DNA from: Chloromonas sp. AAM2
Taxonomy: Eukaryota; Chlorophyta; Chlorophyceae; Chlamydomonadales; Chlamydomonadaceae
Direction of reading: 5' to 3'
Assembly (NCBI GenBank): GCA_004335635.1
Contig: QAXH01001753.1
Location: 1 to 54,039, forward strand
Length of the DNA stretch: 54,039 nt
Shown: piece by piece, positions 1-12,623 of the stretch
How the letters are laid out: every line of letters starts with the position of its first letter
Position numbering within the stretch: position 1 is the stretch's first letter
Notes under the pieces: generated by a model
What the model was told of the DNA's origin: nothing
What the model saw: only the letters and a program-made list of their open reading frames with translations
Database searches by the model: none
Position numbers and translations under genes: made by a program

Positions 1-1700
1 TACATACTATACACTAAAAGTTAAGAAAGAAAAAGGCAGGAAGAAAAGAGACTGGAGTAAGTAAGGGAGGGACGAGCGGGCAATGTGTAAGCATTATTTG
101 CAGGTGTACCCAGGTGTACACGGATGTACCCCAAATGTACATATACCAAGATGTATCCAGATATTCACATGCGCCTAGCCGACTTGCGCAGGCGACAAGG
201 GTATGGATGGGGCTACACGGGCCATCCAAGGGTAGGGCAGGGCCCCAAGGGTAGGGTAGAGTAGGGTAGCTACGCAGGGATCGGGCTCCAAGCGGCAGGG
301 ATCAGACCCAAAGGCCATGACGCTGGTCCTGGGTCTATGGGGCTCAGGATGTCTGGGACTGCCACTGGCGTTCATGGGTGTCCACCAGGGGGTGTCGAAC
401 GACACGGATGAGCCGATGTGTGCACCCCCTCTGTCTCTTGCTGTGGGCAAGGGCGAAGCGAGGGTACTCAGGGAGCCTGCACAACAGGTAGTGTTGAGTC
501 GTCATAACAACGGCCGCCTTTGTTGTAACAACACACAAGTCACAACATCATGCCCACTCTGACATGATGCTATGGCACAATGCTGTGTAGTATGCCAGAC
601 CTGACATATCACCGACGATGCTGTTCTCAACAGCAGCTGTTGTGCGGAAACAGGTGGTGATGGCAGCAGCACCACGCGTTGCGTAGCCATGCCACGTTTG
701 CCATAATACGGTCTTCAGGTATCTGGATCTTCGAGTGCGCTGCCTGGAAGCATGCCCCTGCGCGGCACGCAAGTACCCTGATCTGTGTTTTGGTTGTCCC
801 AAAAACCTCCCAGGTGCAGACCGAGAAGATCTAGAGGCACAGAGACCTAGTTGTACCGTCTGTGAGTCTTGGGGTATTGGGCCTGACAAGCAGTCAATGG
901 CATAGCACGCAAGTGTCTTGATGTATGTTGACCACGTCCATGAATGCCAATTAGTTACACTGGCATACCAGTTGACAGCTTGCCCATGCATACATACTAT
1001 GGTATACGCATGCTTGTGAATGTAGACTGTGTAGGCATGAAGACCTAGTAGCGGTTCCCTCCCTCCCCCTCTCCTCTCTCAACCCTCTGTGTTCTATCTT
1101 TCATTCAACTTTGGTAACGGTCTACATAGTATACATACTTTACACTAAAAACTCTAAGAAAGAGAAAGGCAGGAAAAAAGAGACTGGAGTCAGTAAGGGA
1201 GGGACAAGCTGCCGATGTGCAACCATGTTCCTGAGATGTACCCGGGTGTACCCAGATGTACCCAGATGTTTGTATGGCGCCTACCCGAGTTGCGGGAGCG
1301 GCAAAGGTATGGATAGGTATGTGGGTCTCTGGAAGTCTACGATCAGCACTGGACAGGGTGTCAACTCAACTATTTTGATGATGGGTCGCTTATGGGTGTC
1401 CACCACAATGTTTCTAGCCACAGGCAAGTGGACAGACGTAGCCAGCCACCTCCGCATCAGCTATGGCCAAGGGTGGACCACAACAGGTAGCCCGGTGAGC
1501 GACAAGTGGCGTGCGCATTCAGCAACCTGCACAACAGGAGGTGTTGAGTGGTCACAACAGGAGCAAGCCGGTCGGCACGCATGGTTGTTTCAACAAATTT
1601 GTTGTCAGCAACAGCAGCTGTTGTGTGGCAACTGAAGGTGATGGTAACAACACCAGGTGTTGAGTCAGCAACATGTGAGTTTCATCAACTCACAAGCCAC
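1..1700. repeat. Diverged direct repeat, two units about 1.13 kb apart
   Basis: The sequence from base 1 (tacatactatacactaaaag, then an A/G-rich tract with gagactggagt and aagggagggac, then several gtaccc steps) returns from base 1132 with the same order of blocks and many substitutions and indels. Later blocks also pair: the caacaggtagtgttgagt block near 482 with caacaggaggtgttgagt near 1522, and cagcagctgttgtg near 631 with the same word near 1610. The first unit runs off the left edge of the window. No convincing protein is encoded. It could be an old tandem duplication or two copies of a non-autonomous mobile element; its ends are not visible. Confidence 0.7.
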
Positions 1701-3564
1701 ACAGCAAACAACAACACAACCACCACACGAGTCATCGGGACTCTGGGTTCAGCAGAAAGTCATGGCCTTGGTGAAGCAAGCAAGCAAGCACGCCTGCTTC
1801 TATGCGTGCCGTAACGTGTTTTTCCCATTGTATACCAGACTATGTATACCCAGAGACACAGAAACCCAGAAACCCAGACACCTAGCGCAGGGCAGCGGCA
1901 GTGGCATGCAAAGGCCTGGGATTCGGCACATCAGACGTATACCCGATACCCAGACACCCAATGCAGGACAGAGGGAGCGGCATGCAAGGGCCTGTGATGC
2001 GGCACACCAGACCTGGCTTGTACACCAGACCCAGTATCCCAGCAGTCCGGACACCAGCGCAAGGACACAGATGGTGCAACCCACAGGTCTTATGGTGCGG
2101 TGACGCATGGCAATGCTAAATCGGGTGCACTCAACGGTCCACACTCACCAGGGTTGTGCAAGAGATGTTTGTCAAGTCGCCACAAGGGCTGTCCTGGCCA
2201 ATATCAACCAGGCTCCAATGCGCTCCACAGGCCGCAACGCCGCACACAGCCTGCTTGCTACAAGAGGAGAGAGCAAGCGTGTGTTGGGCCGTGATTGATA
2301 CATGACACGGCGGCATGTAGGGAAGGGTTGCATCGTGTCCCTGCATGGCGTCGCGCGTGCACGTTTCTGCCAACCTGCGATCAGGTGTTGCAAAAGCTCC
2401 CGGCGATTTGTAGTCAACTGTAGAGCTACTCAACTGGGCTGCACGCAAGCTGGGCTACACGCAGATTGGTACAAAGTATCGAGGACCAGGTCTGACGATT
2501 CCAAAGAAAATGGAAAATTCCAAACGCTCGGCATGCTGCAGCCAGCACAAGCCCTTTTATCAAGACCAGTCCTCATAAGGGCGGATAGGGGCAAGAACTC
2601 TTAAGCGAAACCTAGCTCGTGGTGGTGTCCCATCAAACTACCAGACATGAGGTACCAGGCATGGCCAGGTCGACGCCAGAAGTCGCATGCTGCCACTGCA
2701 GGACCCCTTTAACCACTTGCGGTATGCAGACCGCAGTTAGAAGGCTACTCTGGGCCTGTAGTCAACGAATTATGCGGCATTTTTGGGCTTTATTATGTAT
2801 TACCAGGCATGTCGGCATTGCTGCCTGGTGACCGCGGCTGTATGCATTCCTCCCTTTGGCTTGGCAGATGGTGAGGTCCAGCCAGCAGCAGTGATTGTTT
2901 TTGTCAGCCATTGACGCCATTGGCAGTGCCGGTTAAGCCAGGCTGCATCACTGAGCAGTGTCCGGGTCAGGAGTTAGGGTGAGGGTTGCTGGCTTTGCAG
3001 GTGAGAACCAATAAACAAATGGCAATTGTCATTAATAGTGACACTTGCTGCACGATAGCAACCAACACCTGTGGGAAGACACAGGAAACACAAAAGGCAG
3101 GCCGCCAAACAAAGCCAGTGCTAAAACAAAGTTTAGTGTCACCTTACATGAGCACGAATGTCTTGTGGGAACTACAACAGTCTTGTGATTGACGCATCCA
3201 TAATTGACTGTCAGAACAACCACCTCTGTCTTGTTTTGGAAGTCTCCCACAGACCTCCAACAGATTTCAGAAAAAACCTCCCACCATGTGGCCACAGTGT
3301 CAGGGTCGCTCTCTGGCACTTCGCACGACTTGTTGACGCCAGGGCTACCAGTTGCGTACAGTAAAGCGTCTGCAAGTGCTCGAATACTTGCCCATCCATC
3401 CGGCAGCAGTCGCTCACTTCACATTCACTCTCTCAGGGACGGGCAAATCCGTAGGCTGCAGCGCACACTCACGACACCCAACAATTTACAAGCAGCCGCT
3501 GGCATCAATGGAATAGAAGCCAAGGTTTGGTTTGGGCACAAGGAGCTTGCCGGCCAAGGAGGCC
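1701..3564. other. Non-coding stretch upstream of the KEA3-like gene
   Basis: I see no coding exon here. Two imperfect copies of a unit of about 76 bases, each starting with cagacacc, lie at about 1875-1950 and 1951-2025. The last few hundred bases before 3565 probably hold the promoter and 5' leader of the KEA3-like gene, but I see no clear TATA box. Confidence 0.5.
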
Positions 3565-6500
3565 ATGAGGACCGGCGTGCTGTGCCCTCACATTAGCAAC
3601 AGCAATGCATCAATCCTTGGGTATAGCAAGAGAGCACCCGCATGGGCGCGCAGCACTGGCGTGTACTCGACAAATCGCTCTCGCAAGCAAGCAAGCAGGG
3701 CTTTTTCGAGCATCGGCCAACCGCCGAGTTTGCGGCGAGGCAGGCGGGATGTGCCAGCAGGGATGCCAGCACGACGGCCATCAGTAGTGGCAAAAGCAGC
3801 TGCCACTGGTATGATACCCCTTGGCTTTGGTGAGTGACCGCGCTACACTGTGGCGGAGCCTGTGCCACAAGTTCGACAGCCTACAGCCGAAGCTGACTGT
3901 TCCTCATGCATTGGTCGGTTCATCGCAGACCTTCTCACTTTCCTTGGCAGCACGGTTGTGGTGGTGCCTCTTTTCAAGAAATTGAAGATCTCCCCAGTGC
4001 TAGGATTCCTCCTCTCCGGCGTCGTTCTGCATCAATTGGGGTAAGCGGCGGCTGAACTCTCATTCAAAATGCACATCGGCGAGGAAGCCAATGATGACAA
4101 GGCGATGACATGGCAGCCGTTGTGTGGCAGTGGCGTGGCAGCGTGATAGCTGATGGAGCGTGCATGAACATTTGCGAGTTAGGCATGCTGCTTTGTTGAG
4201 CCATTGCGCACCAACATGGTCAGCAGATGCTCTTAAGCAAGACTTGCTCTGGAGCATGCAATGATTGTGTGGCAGACTCACGCCAGGACCAACAACAGCA
4301 TGCTATCGCTTTCATAAGGCCATGGGCATCTCGTCATCCGGATTGCCACATCACCACCAACCTTGTTGTCATGTCCATGTTCACACACAATCGTTGTGCG
4401 CTTGTGGCTGGCTGTTTTTAGGTGGATTCGGGATCCCAAGGACATGGAAGCGCTGTCCGAACTTGGTGTCCTGTTCTTGCTCTTTGAAATGGGACTGGAG
4501 CTATCATTGGACCGGCTTAAGGTCAGTGTTTCCGGATGCTAGCATCTACCAGCTGTTGCTGGCAACTCATTCAAAGTGCAGCTGGGTCATAGAGTTGCAC
4601 AGTCATACACCAGTCACACCTATTTATGTTGCCCTGCAGGCGCTAGCCAAGTATGCCTTTGGGCTTGGGACGCTTCAAATGTTTTTCTGCACGGCAATTT
4701 TCTCTGCATTTGCATTGCCAGCTGGGCAAGGCCTTGGGACACATATTCTGGAGACTGTGGCCCACGCACCTACCAGCCTGGTATCCATTCGTTCAGTAGA
4801 CGAGGTAAGATGTCTAACTGTTCCACAGTTTTGTGGTCAGCCACTTCATGCAATGTATGCCAGTCAAAGTGAGACAACGTGGAGTCAGGCTGCATAAGAC
4901 AACCCCAGCTTGCAGATGCAAACAGCTGCACACCAGCGGCGCTGGGAAGTACAACAGTTTCGCATCCAGAATCCTGGTCGGCTGGACTGTCAGAACCCAG
5001 CAGCGACCGGACCAGCCCCATCCGGCTGCGTGGAGGAAGCAGCAGCCAGCATGGCGTAGCAGGCAGGCACAAGCCAGTTTTGCCACCAACAGAGACTCGA
5101 ACTTTGTGGGGAGGGGCTGGCACAGACAGTGGCCTCATGACTCGGCAGTTGACAAGGATTGACAAACTGCATCCAATGGCAGCCAGCCAAGGCCCAGTGG
5201 CATCCAGCAATTAGCAAAAGCACAAGTCCTATCATTTTCCGGCACGTTGAATAGCCAGGAAAGGGCCGAACAGCTGAGCAGCATAAGCAGGTTAGCTGCT
5301 TCCCAAGGTTCTCTTGTGGAGGCCTGACCAGCACCTCTGGGCATGCATGTGTGTGCTGCGCAGGCCGTAGTGATTGGCGGTGCACTGTCCCTATCCTCCA
5401 GCGCATTTGTGCTGCAGCTCTTAACAGAACGGGGAGAGATGCCCACTCGTTTTGGATCAGCAACGCTTGGCATTCTGCTGCTCCAGGTAGGCATGCTGAC
5501 AAACGGGCGGCAGTGGTTGAGCAGGCGTCGTGGGCTACTCACTACAGACAAGTGCTTTGCGAGCTGGTCTACGCTACAGCATCAGAGCAGTGCTGGCACA
5601 AGCATACCATGGACAACAGATGCTCAGGATCGGGCAAGGGATTATGCTTCGTACACTTATTGCACTTCGTACACACTGTCATGCGTGGGTTTGGACGTTG
5701 CCAATGTGCTGATTGCAGGACATTGCTGTGGTGCCGTTCCTGGTGCTTTTGCCGCTGGCAGTGCAGCTCGGGCACTCCCCAGGTGGAGCAGCAGGCAGTG
5801 CAGCGGCAGTGGCAGCAGCAGTGGCCCACCCTGCCAGCCTCGTGGCACTGCTGGGGCCCACAGTGGCCAAAACGTTTGCCGGACTGGGCTTGCTGCTGGT
5901 GGGAGGGCGGTTGCTGCTCCGGCGTATCTTTGAAGTTGTGGCACAGGTGAGAAATGTCTTGTGCTACATAGTTTCCATTTCTGTGTTGCATCTTTGCAGG
6001 CTTGCCCTGTGGGTGTCTTGATTTACTGAGCTTGTGAGCCAGAGCTTGATCAGCACTAAGCCCAGCATCACATGGTGGTTGAAAATTCACTGTGAAGCCC
6101 GCGTATGCTTGGCCCTACACCTCCGTCCTGTGCATGCTGCACATGGGGTTGGCTGCATAATCGACCCAGCAGCCTTACCTGACAACTGGGTGTGGTTTGT
6201 GCGTGCAGAGTGACAACTCAGAGACATTTGTCGCTCTCTGCCTGCTGACAGTGGCGGGCGCTTCATTGCTGACACAACAGATGGGTTTCAGTGACACCAT
6301 GGGGGCTTTTGTGGCAGGAGTGCTGCTGAGTGAGAGCAGCTACAAGACACAGGTATGGCAGACGTGGTGCAGTGTGACAGGGAAGCAGAAGCATTGATGG
6401 GCTTCCTGTCACTGGCTTGTCCAGGCTCACCCAGCGAGCAAGAAGCGCACAGGAGCTGGCAAATCAGTACATCTACGATTTGGGTGACGCATAGCATAGC

Positions 6501-9500
6501 ATAGCATAGCATAGCATAGCATGCAATCAGCGGGTAAATGCAGCCAGGCACCAAAACAGCGTAGATATACTAGCACAGGAGGTCAGAATCTGTCCGTCTT
6601 GCTTGCTTCACACCATTCACACTGGTGGAACCATTCACACCATAGCCACTGATCCCTCGAGGGCTGCATTCCAGGCTACTGCTCAGGCCACCGGTCAGCC
6701 AATGCTCACGCCACATTGCACAACTCCTTGGCAACCGCAACACGACATTGTGCTCAGGCCAGGTAACATTGCCTATACTGTACTGGTGTCTGGTTGCAGG
6801 TTGAGGCAGACATTCGCCCATTCCGCGGCCTGCTTTTGGGTCTGTTTTTCGTGTCTACCGGAGGATCCATCAACATGGATGTGCTGCGCAGCAATTGGCA
6901 GGTCATTGGCTGGATTTTGGCAGGTCTCATCACAATCAAAACAGCGGTGGTGGCAGCACTGGGGCCTAGCTTTGGACTCTCAAGGTGCGAGACAAGACTA
7001 AAACAACTGATTACACATGCAACCTGTGGGTCTGTTGGGTTCCAAGATCTGCACAGCCTATCCAAGAACACTTTAGGCTGTGCTGCAAGCTGTGGCAGGA
7101 GGCTCGCCTCCCACCCACCCTTGGCCCCCTTCCAAAAAAGGCTTTCTCAAATGTTATACCTCACTATGTCAGGCAAGTCAGCTTCTACAGGCATTGCAAC
7201 TTCGTGAGCTGTGGTGCACACGTTCATCTGATGAAGTTCTGGAGAAACTCGTCTTCAGTACGACTCCTAAATATGTGTTGCAGGTCGGAGTCCATCCGCA
7301 CCGGTTTCATCCTGTCCCAGGGTGGAGAGTTCGCCTTTGTTCTGCTATCGCTGGCCTCGTCCCTGCACGTGCTGCCAGAAAACCTAAACCAGGTGCTCAT
7401 CATCGTGGTGGTGCTCTCCATGGCTCTCACACCAGGCCTTGCACAGGTGAGCAGCAGATCAGCCAGTCTTGCATCAGATAGACCTTCTGACTGAATACAT
7501 ACCACGAAAACCTCATACCTCGAAAAACCTGTAAAAACCTAATAGATTGAAAGGGCTACTGCACCAGTGTGTTAAAACCACTGCGAGTAAAGTTATCTGA
7601 AGACATGATGAAACCGTGAAGAGAAGAGATATTCTAGGTTGAAGGTGAAGCCATCTGCCTGGTCAGCAAATCAAATGTCCTCGTGTTGGTGCGTGACTGG
7701 TTACTAGTCACGCAAAACAGGCCTGAGCATGTTTGGCAGCACGCCTGCTAGTTCAGCAACACACCCAAGGGTAGCGAATGTTCTGTGCGCATAGTCAATC
7801 GTAGGCTTGCGATTCCAGGCCAAATCTTATGTACCTGGTTTGCAGGCTGGCGGAGTTGTTGGTGACTGGGTCGAGAATGCCTTGGCGCCAAGAGATGCAG
7901 CCGGCAACGTCTTGCAACCACAAGGCTCAGATGAAGACATTCGCCGCATGGCACATCACGGGGTGAGTGGGGCATGAAGAACACACCACTCACTGTGCGT
8001 CCTAGAACACGGACAGCCCTGCCAGTACCTGTCTGCCGTGCAGTGAAACAGATTGCAGGTGGTGGGAACAGATTGCAGGCAGGTGGTTGGATGGGCTGTC
8101 TTGAGAGAGGTTGTTGAGTGAAAGGCAATGTCTTTCTGCCTCATCTTTGCATCCTTGGCTCAGCTCGTGCCTGTGTCAGTTTCTGAGCAGGAGTCGGCAA
8201 CCAGACTGCAGGAAGGCTAAGTGGCCGTTCCCACTGTACGTTGCTCACACCACGTTGCTCACTACTTTTTCTGAAATCTGCCTTTTGGAGCCACGGGTCA
8301 AGCAAAGCAAACGCTGCATGCATGTGCTTTCACGTTCAACCATGCGGTGGCTGGTCCGTAAACAAAAACGGGTGAGCAACAGGGAGTGAGCAACGTACAA
8401 TGGGAACGGCCTCTAAAGCTATGTGCGCTTTGCCTGTCTGTTTGCAGATCGAGTCGCCTGTGGTGATCTGCGGGTTTGGGCCACATGGTCAGATCCTAGC
8501 AGCCCTGCTGGACCAGCCCTTCGCCTCCCTGCCCGACCCCACCTCACGATCCTACATCGCATTCGACCTGGACCCAGCGCGTGTGCAGGTAATACTCGCT
8601 GATGATACACTGGCACGAGCTGGCACACGCTGATGATACACTGGCTCGCTGATGACACACTGGCAGTGCAAGCCTTACTCGAATCTTGCCCCACATCACG
8701 AGAAACGTATTGAACAGCACTTGGGTTGTGTTCGCACAAACCTGAGCAGTTTCAAGCGCGCAGATGATGCGAGCAGCTATCATCAAGCTGACATACCCAT
8801 GGGATGGGATCGAATCCTTCTCGTACTTTTGCTGCTCAAGGTAGCAGTAAGGTATGAATATGATTTGTCCGTGCAAACGTGCAAATGTGTACATTCCTTG
8901 TGTGCGTAGGCAGCCCGTGAGGCTGGCTTCAATGTGGTCTACGGCGACGGGTCCCGCTCCGCTGTGCTCAAGGCAGCGGGCGTGGAGAAGCCCTGCGCCA
9001 TCGCGGTGTGCCTCACGTCAAACAAGGTCGCCGCCCACAGGGCCGTGGCATCACTCAGGACCTCCTACCCCAGTGTGCCGCTGTTCGCTTTGGGAGCAGA
9101 CATCAGGTGTGTTGTCAGGTGCAGATGAAGGCTTTTGCGTATGCAAACTCTGCTGAGCTCAACTTGTGCTGGATTTGTAAAGCGCAACACTTCGCCGATA
9201 ACATTGTTGGCAAAGAGGAATTGGCAAGTCGGCCCACGCCAGGCCACCGGCAGGATGAACCTGCCTGTGTTGGCATCACTTGGACTCAGTTTACCCACTA
9301 CCTGCGCTCTGTTTGCCCACGTCTGGTCAGGCCACATGTTCGCCCTTTCCCGTAACAATCTTTCCCTCTGGTGTGATGCTCAGGGACGCTGCTGAGCTGG
9401 AGGAGGCGGGTGCCGACCGGTGTGTGATGGCCAGCACGTCTGTGGGCGTGTCGCTGGGCACGGAAATACTCCAGCGCTTGGGCGCAAGCACATCAGAGGC

Positions 9501-10591
9501 TGCGCAGGTGGGGCATCAGTCAATCTTACAGAAGGCTGTTGCAACTGTCATTGTATTGTGCCGGATGTGATCATACCTAACAACGACTAAACATTGTGCC
9601 AGATGTGGGTATGCTTGGGAGCATTCTATTAATGCCCATGGACGCTCAAGCATTCCAAGGGAGGCCATGTGACATTGCCACAGTGCTGAAATTAGGTGTA
9701 CCAGGCCATGCATCAATGCTCTGCCAAAACTCAACCGTTATCTCCTGTGCTATCCATTCGCAGGTCGGCCGAGATATGGAGGCAGCTATGACCCTCAAGG
9801 CGCATGGGCTCTCCGAGCAGGTGGCACGCTATGGTGCAAGCGTGCTGGAAACTGAGGGCTGTGGGGTAGTCCTGGTCGGCCGCACACGGTACCGAAAGTC
9901 TTTCAGCTCGTCATCGTCTTTGGATGGGGCAGAGGCAGAGATGCTTGCCAGCATCGATTACCAGCTCAGCACCCCTGCCCCACCTGACTCGCTTCCCTCG
10001 ATGGAAGGTGCCATGCCTGCACACTTGAGGAACAGCAACGAAAGCAGCAGTGCCAGCAGCAATGGCAGCAGCAACGGCACCATTAACGGCAATGGCAATG
10101 GCAGCGTTTCGACATCCAATGGAACTCAGATTACCGGATTTGGAGAGGGCAGCAGGCATGAAATTGTCGAGGTGGTGGCAGCAGTGGTTCCGCCGGAGCG
10201 AGACGTCGAAAACGGCCCAGTTCTCGAGTTTGCAGGGTCAACGAATCAGAGTGACCGGCAGCCGCCACCGGCAGTGGCAGTAGCAGGGACGAACGGGGCG
10301 ATGCGGAACCGTATTGCAGCAACTGCTACAGCATACCTTGACTGTGGGGATGACGTGGAGTGCAAGGCAGAAGACGTGGCAGAGATCGTGGTGGTGGATG
10401 CAAGCAGGCAGCAGATGCAGGCAGAGGCGGCTGCAGCAAAGGCAGGGCGCATGGTACCAGCGGTGCAGCGCACGCGATCACCAAAGCCTGCACGGCAGGC
10501 AGAAAATGAGGACGACAAAAGCGAGGCGGTCGTGGCAGCAAATGCAACAAAGAGCGGGTACGTAGGGCCGGACAGCTTGCTTTCTGCCTAA
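3565..10591 (+). CDS. KEA3: KEA3-like plastid K+/H+ antiporter (CPA2 family, with RCK domain)
   Basis: Fourteen exons: 3565-3829, 3887-4040, 4422-4521, 4640-4804, 5364-5486, 5719-5946, 6209-6352, 6800-6984, 7284-7446, 7846-7962, 8448-8588, 8910-9106, 9384-9507, 9764-10591; 977 residues. All introns are GT-AG. Residues 1 to about 88 are rich in Ser, Arg and Ala with few acidic residues, like a chloroplast transit peptide. Residues about 95-545 are the Na+/H+-exchanger membrane domain, with the family block LFLLFEMGLELSL and the ion-site pair QD (269-270) split by an intron. Residues about 550-700 are the nucleotide-binding RCK domain with GFGPHG. Plant KEA3 exchanges K+ for H+ across the thylakoid membrane and tunes the proton gradient; the sequence resembles KEA3 more than KEA1/2. 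The last exon adds a long low-complexity tail. The start is the first ATG in frame with the leader; exon 1 and its short 57-base intron are the least certain parts. Confidence 0.92.
6484..6521. repeat. Pentanucleotide microsatellite (AGCAT)n
   Basis: About seven tandem copies of gcata/agcat lie in an intron of the KEA3-like gene between the exons ending at 6352 and starting at 6800. Confidence 0.9.
8221..8413. mobile_element. MITE-like element with terminal inverted repeats, TAA duplication
   Basis: This 193-base element lies inside the tenth intron of the KEA3-like gene. Its left end, from ggccgttcccactgtacgtt at 8223, is mirrored by the right end finishing at 8411: 26 bases pair with one mismatch, and weaker pairing continues for roughly 15 more bases inward through a second ttgctcac word. 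The outermost two bases on each side pair partly. TAA stands directly on both sides (8218-8220 and 8414-8416), the size and sequence expected of a PIF/Harbinger (Tourist-type) target duplication. It has no coding capacity. Family assignment is inference from the TAA and the GGCC start. Confidence 0.75.
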
Positions 10592-12623
10592 CTTTGTTGA
10601 GGCTGGTAGACAGAGTAGTCAGGCAGCCGGGTGATGTTGGAGGTGGAGTCAGGCACTCAGTTGCTTGCTCTTTGGTCAACTTGGTTTGTTGAGAACGAGT
10701 ACATGACTGGTAGACCAAAGAGTGGCTGGGCAACCAAGTGATGTAATGCAGCGAGTGAATGTTACAACGAGTGTGTGGTCTGCACATTTGAACACTCTCA
10801 ACAGCATTGGTCCGGCCAGCGCCAGTCATGGTGACCTCACTCTTCTGTCACTGCATGTAACAATGACGTAGTTTGTTTGTTGCTGCCCTTGCAGGTGGAG
10901 AGACTGAGCTGATGTGAATGTGCGGCACTTCGTGGGGCCATGGATTAATATGAGGGCCGGGCATCAAATTTGCCCATGGTCGGCACTAAGGCTGCAAATG
11001 CGGCTGGGTGTTCTAGCCGTTGGCTACAGTGCCATAGGAAGTGCAAGGAGCGCAGAGCCCTGGCAGGCAGAAGCGTGGGTCAGCCAGCTCTGCACGTGGT
11101 TATCTTGGGCTATTGTTGGCGAAGAGGCCGCTTTAGGCAGTGGTGGTGACAAACGTCCGATTTTTGCAGGAATGCTGTTTTAAGGCTGTGCACCAGATAC
11201 CACAGAATCGTTTGTTTTCAAGGAGCACGAGTCATATGCCCGGCAGGTGGTGGCAGTGTGCAGATATAGCCCACATGGCAAGGTGCGGAATTTTCACATG
11301 ATGTTACGAGTCCTATGCAGTCTGCAACAACGCTGATGTGCTGGTCAGTCTGGACATGCTTGTGATGCTCACAAAGTGCTGCTTGCCTTATTCACCAAGT
11401 CCGTTGGTGGGGTGTTCTTACATGTGACCACGGGCGACAGCTTTCCTTTTGCATACTTGAGTCAGCACGCGTGGTTGGCACGTTGAGGCGGTCATGCCTT
11501 GGGGACAGCGCTTTGCGCCAGTGAGGAAATAGGAAGGCGAAGCCAGTGAGGAAATAGGAAGGCAAAGCACGGGCCCAGGGCATGCGCGCATGTATATCCG
11601 TGCCCATACGTGAAGTGCAAAGATGGTGGAGTGCATGTGCATACGTGTGATGTGTTACGGTGCATTTCTTCCGATGTTGCTTGTGACAAGCCTGATGGTT
11701 GCATCAGTGATTTTGTTCTTGTGGTCGTGGTCACGTTGGACTGCCAGGTAATTTTTGGTTATTAAGGATCTGCCAACCTTGTGTGAGGCTTGGTCTGACA
11801 CGGACTGAAGACAACTCTGTAGAGGTCACAAGACTGACGGAATGTGTGCCCATTGTGCTTGTGGTGTGGCACTGTTGTGGTCGTTGCCATGGTGCTTCAT
11901 GCACTGACTTCATGTTGTTCAACTTTTGCTGGAGCTGTCTGCACAAGGGAACAATGGCAGCATTCGGCCTGTAAGTGTCCTCGTTCTCACATTGCCATCC
12001 TCCATTTAGACACTCCATAAATTGCTCTACTACAAGGCACGTGAAGGTACAAGGCCGTCAACAGAGACAGTCAGCTCAGTATCCCATGCCCACTGTCGCT
12101 CAACATCAATGTCTTACAAGTCATCAGAATGCTATCCGTGGGGCGACATTGTCAACATAAAGCTTCAGCTGCATTGTCGTGACCACTTAGCGGCGGACAG
12201 CTGACATGGGAAGTAAAGGCAGCCACTAGCTGTGTTTTCTGACAGCAACACTTGCAGAAGTAGAACTTGATGGAATCGCACAACTGGACACCAGCATGCA
12301 AGCCTGGAAAATGCCTGCGGTTAGTGGGCAAGGTCAACCGCAGACTTTGATATTGTCAGCAGCTGCAACAAGCTGCAGTCAACCGTTGGCATTCACTTAC
12401 TTTTCACGCGCTCCACGTGCCAAACAAGCATCAAAACAAGGTTCAGCTGAAAATGTTCAGCGAGTTAATCCCAAAACGATGCAGAAAGCTACTCGATTGC
12501 ACAGCCCCGCCACCTGGGAACGTTAGGCAATTGACGTTCTGATGTTCCAGACTACTAATTGCACTCAACAGCAGGCACCACTGCTGCTGTTCTCACTGCC
12601 TCTCATTCCGCACTCATCACTGT
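10592..12623. other. Space between convergent KEA3-like and eIF4B genes
   Basis: About 2 kb with no supportable coding exon on either strand. It must contain the 3' untranslated regions of both flanking genes. A short direct repeat, agtgaggaaataggaaggc, occurs twice at about 11519-11562. Open frames here lack an ATG or a recognisable product. Confidence 0.5.
10856..10860 (+). terminator. Candidate TGTAA polyadenylation signal for the KEA3-like gene
   Basis: TGTAA is the usual poly(A) signal in green algae. This copy is 265 bases after the stop codon. The assignment is by position only. Confidence 0.3.

Noticed and set aside
1111..1635. 174-codon open frame on the plus strand
   Set aside because: It spans the diverged duplication, has no recognisable domain, and its counterpart in the first unit is broken.
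10914..11183. Open frame after the KEA3-like gene
   Set aside because: It lacks an ATG start and resembles no family; most likely 3' untranslated or intergenic sequence.
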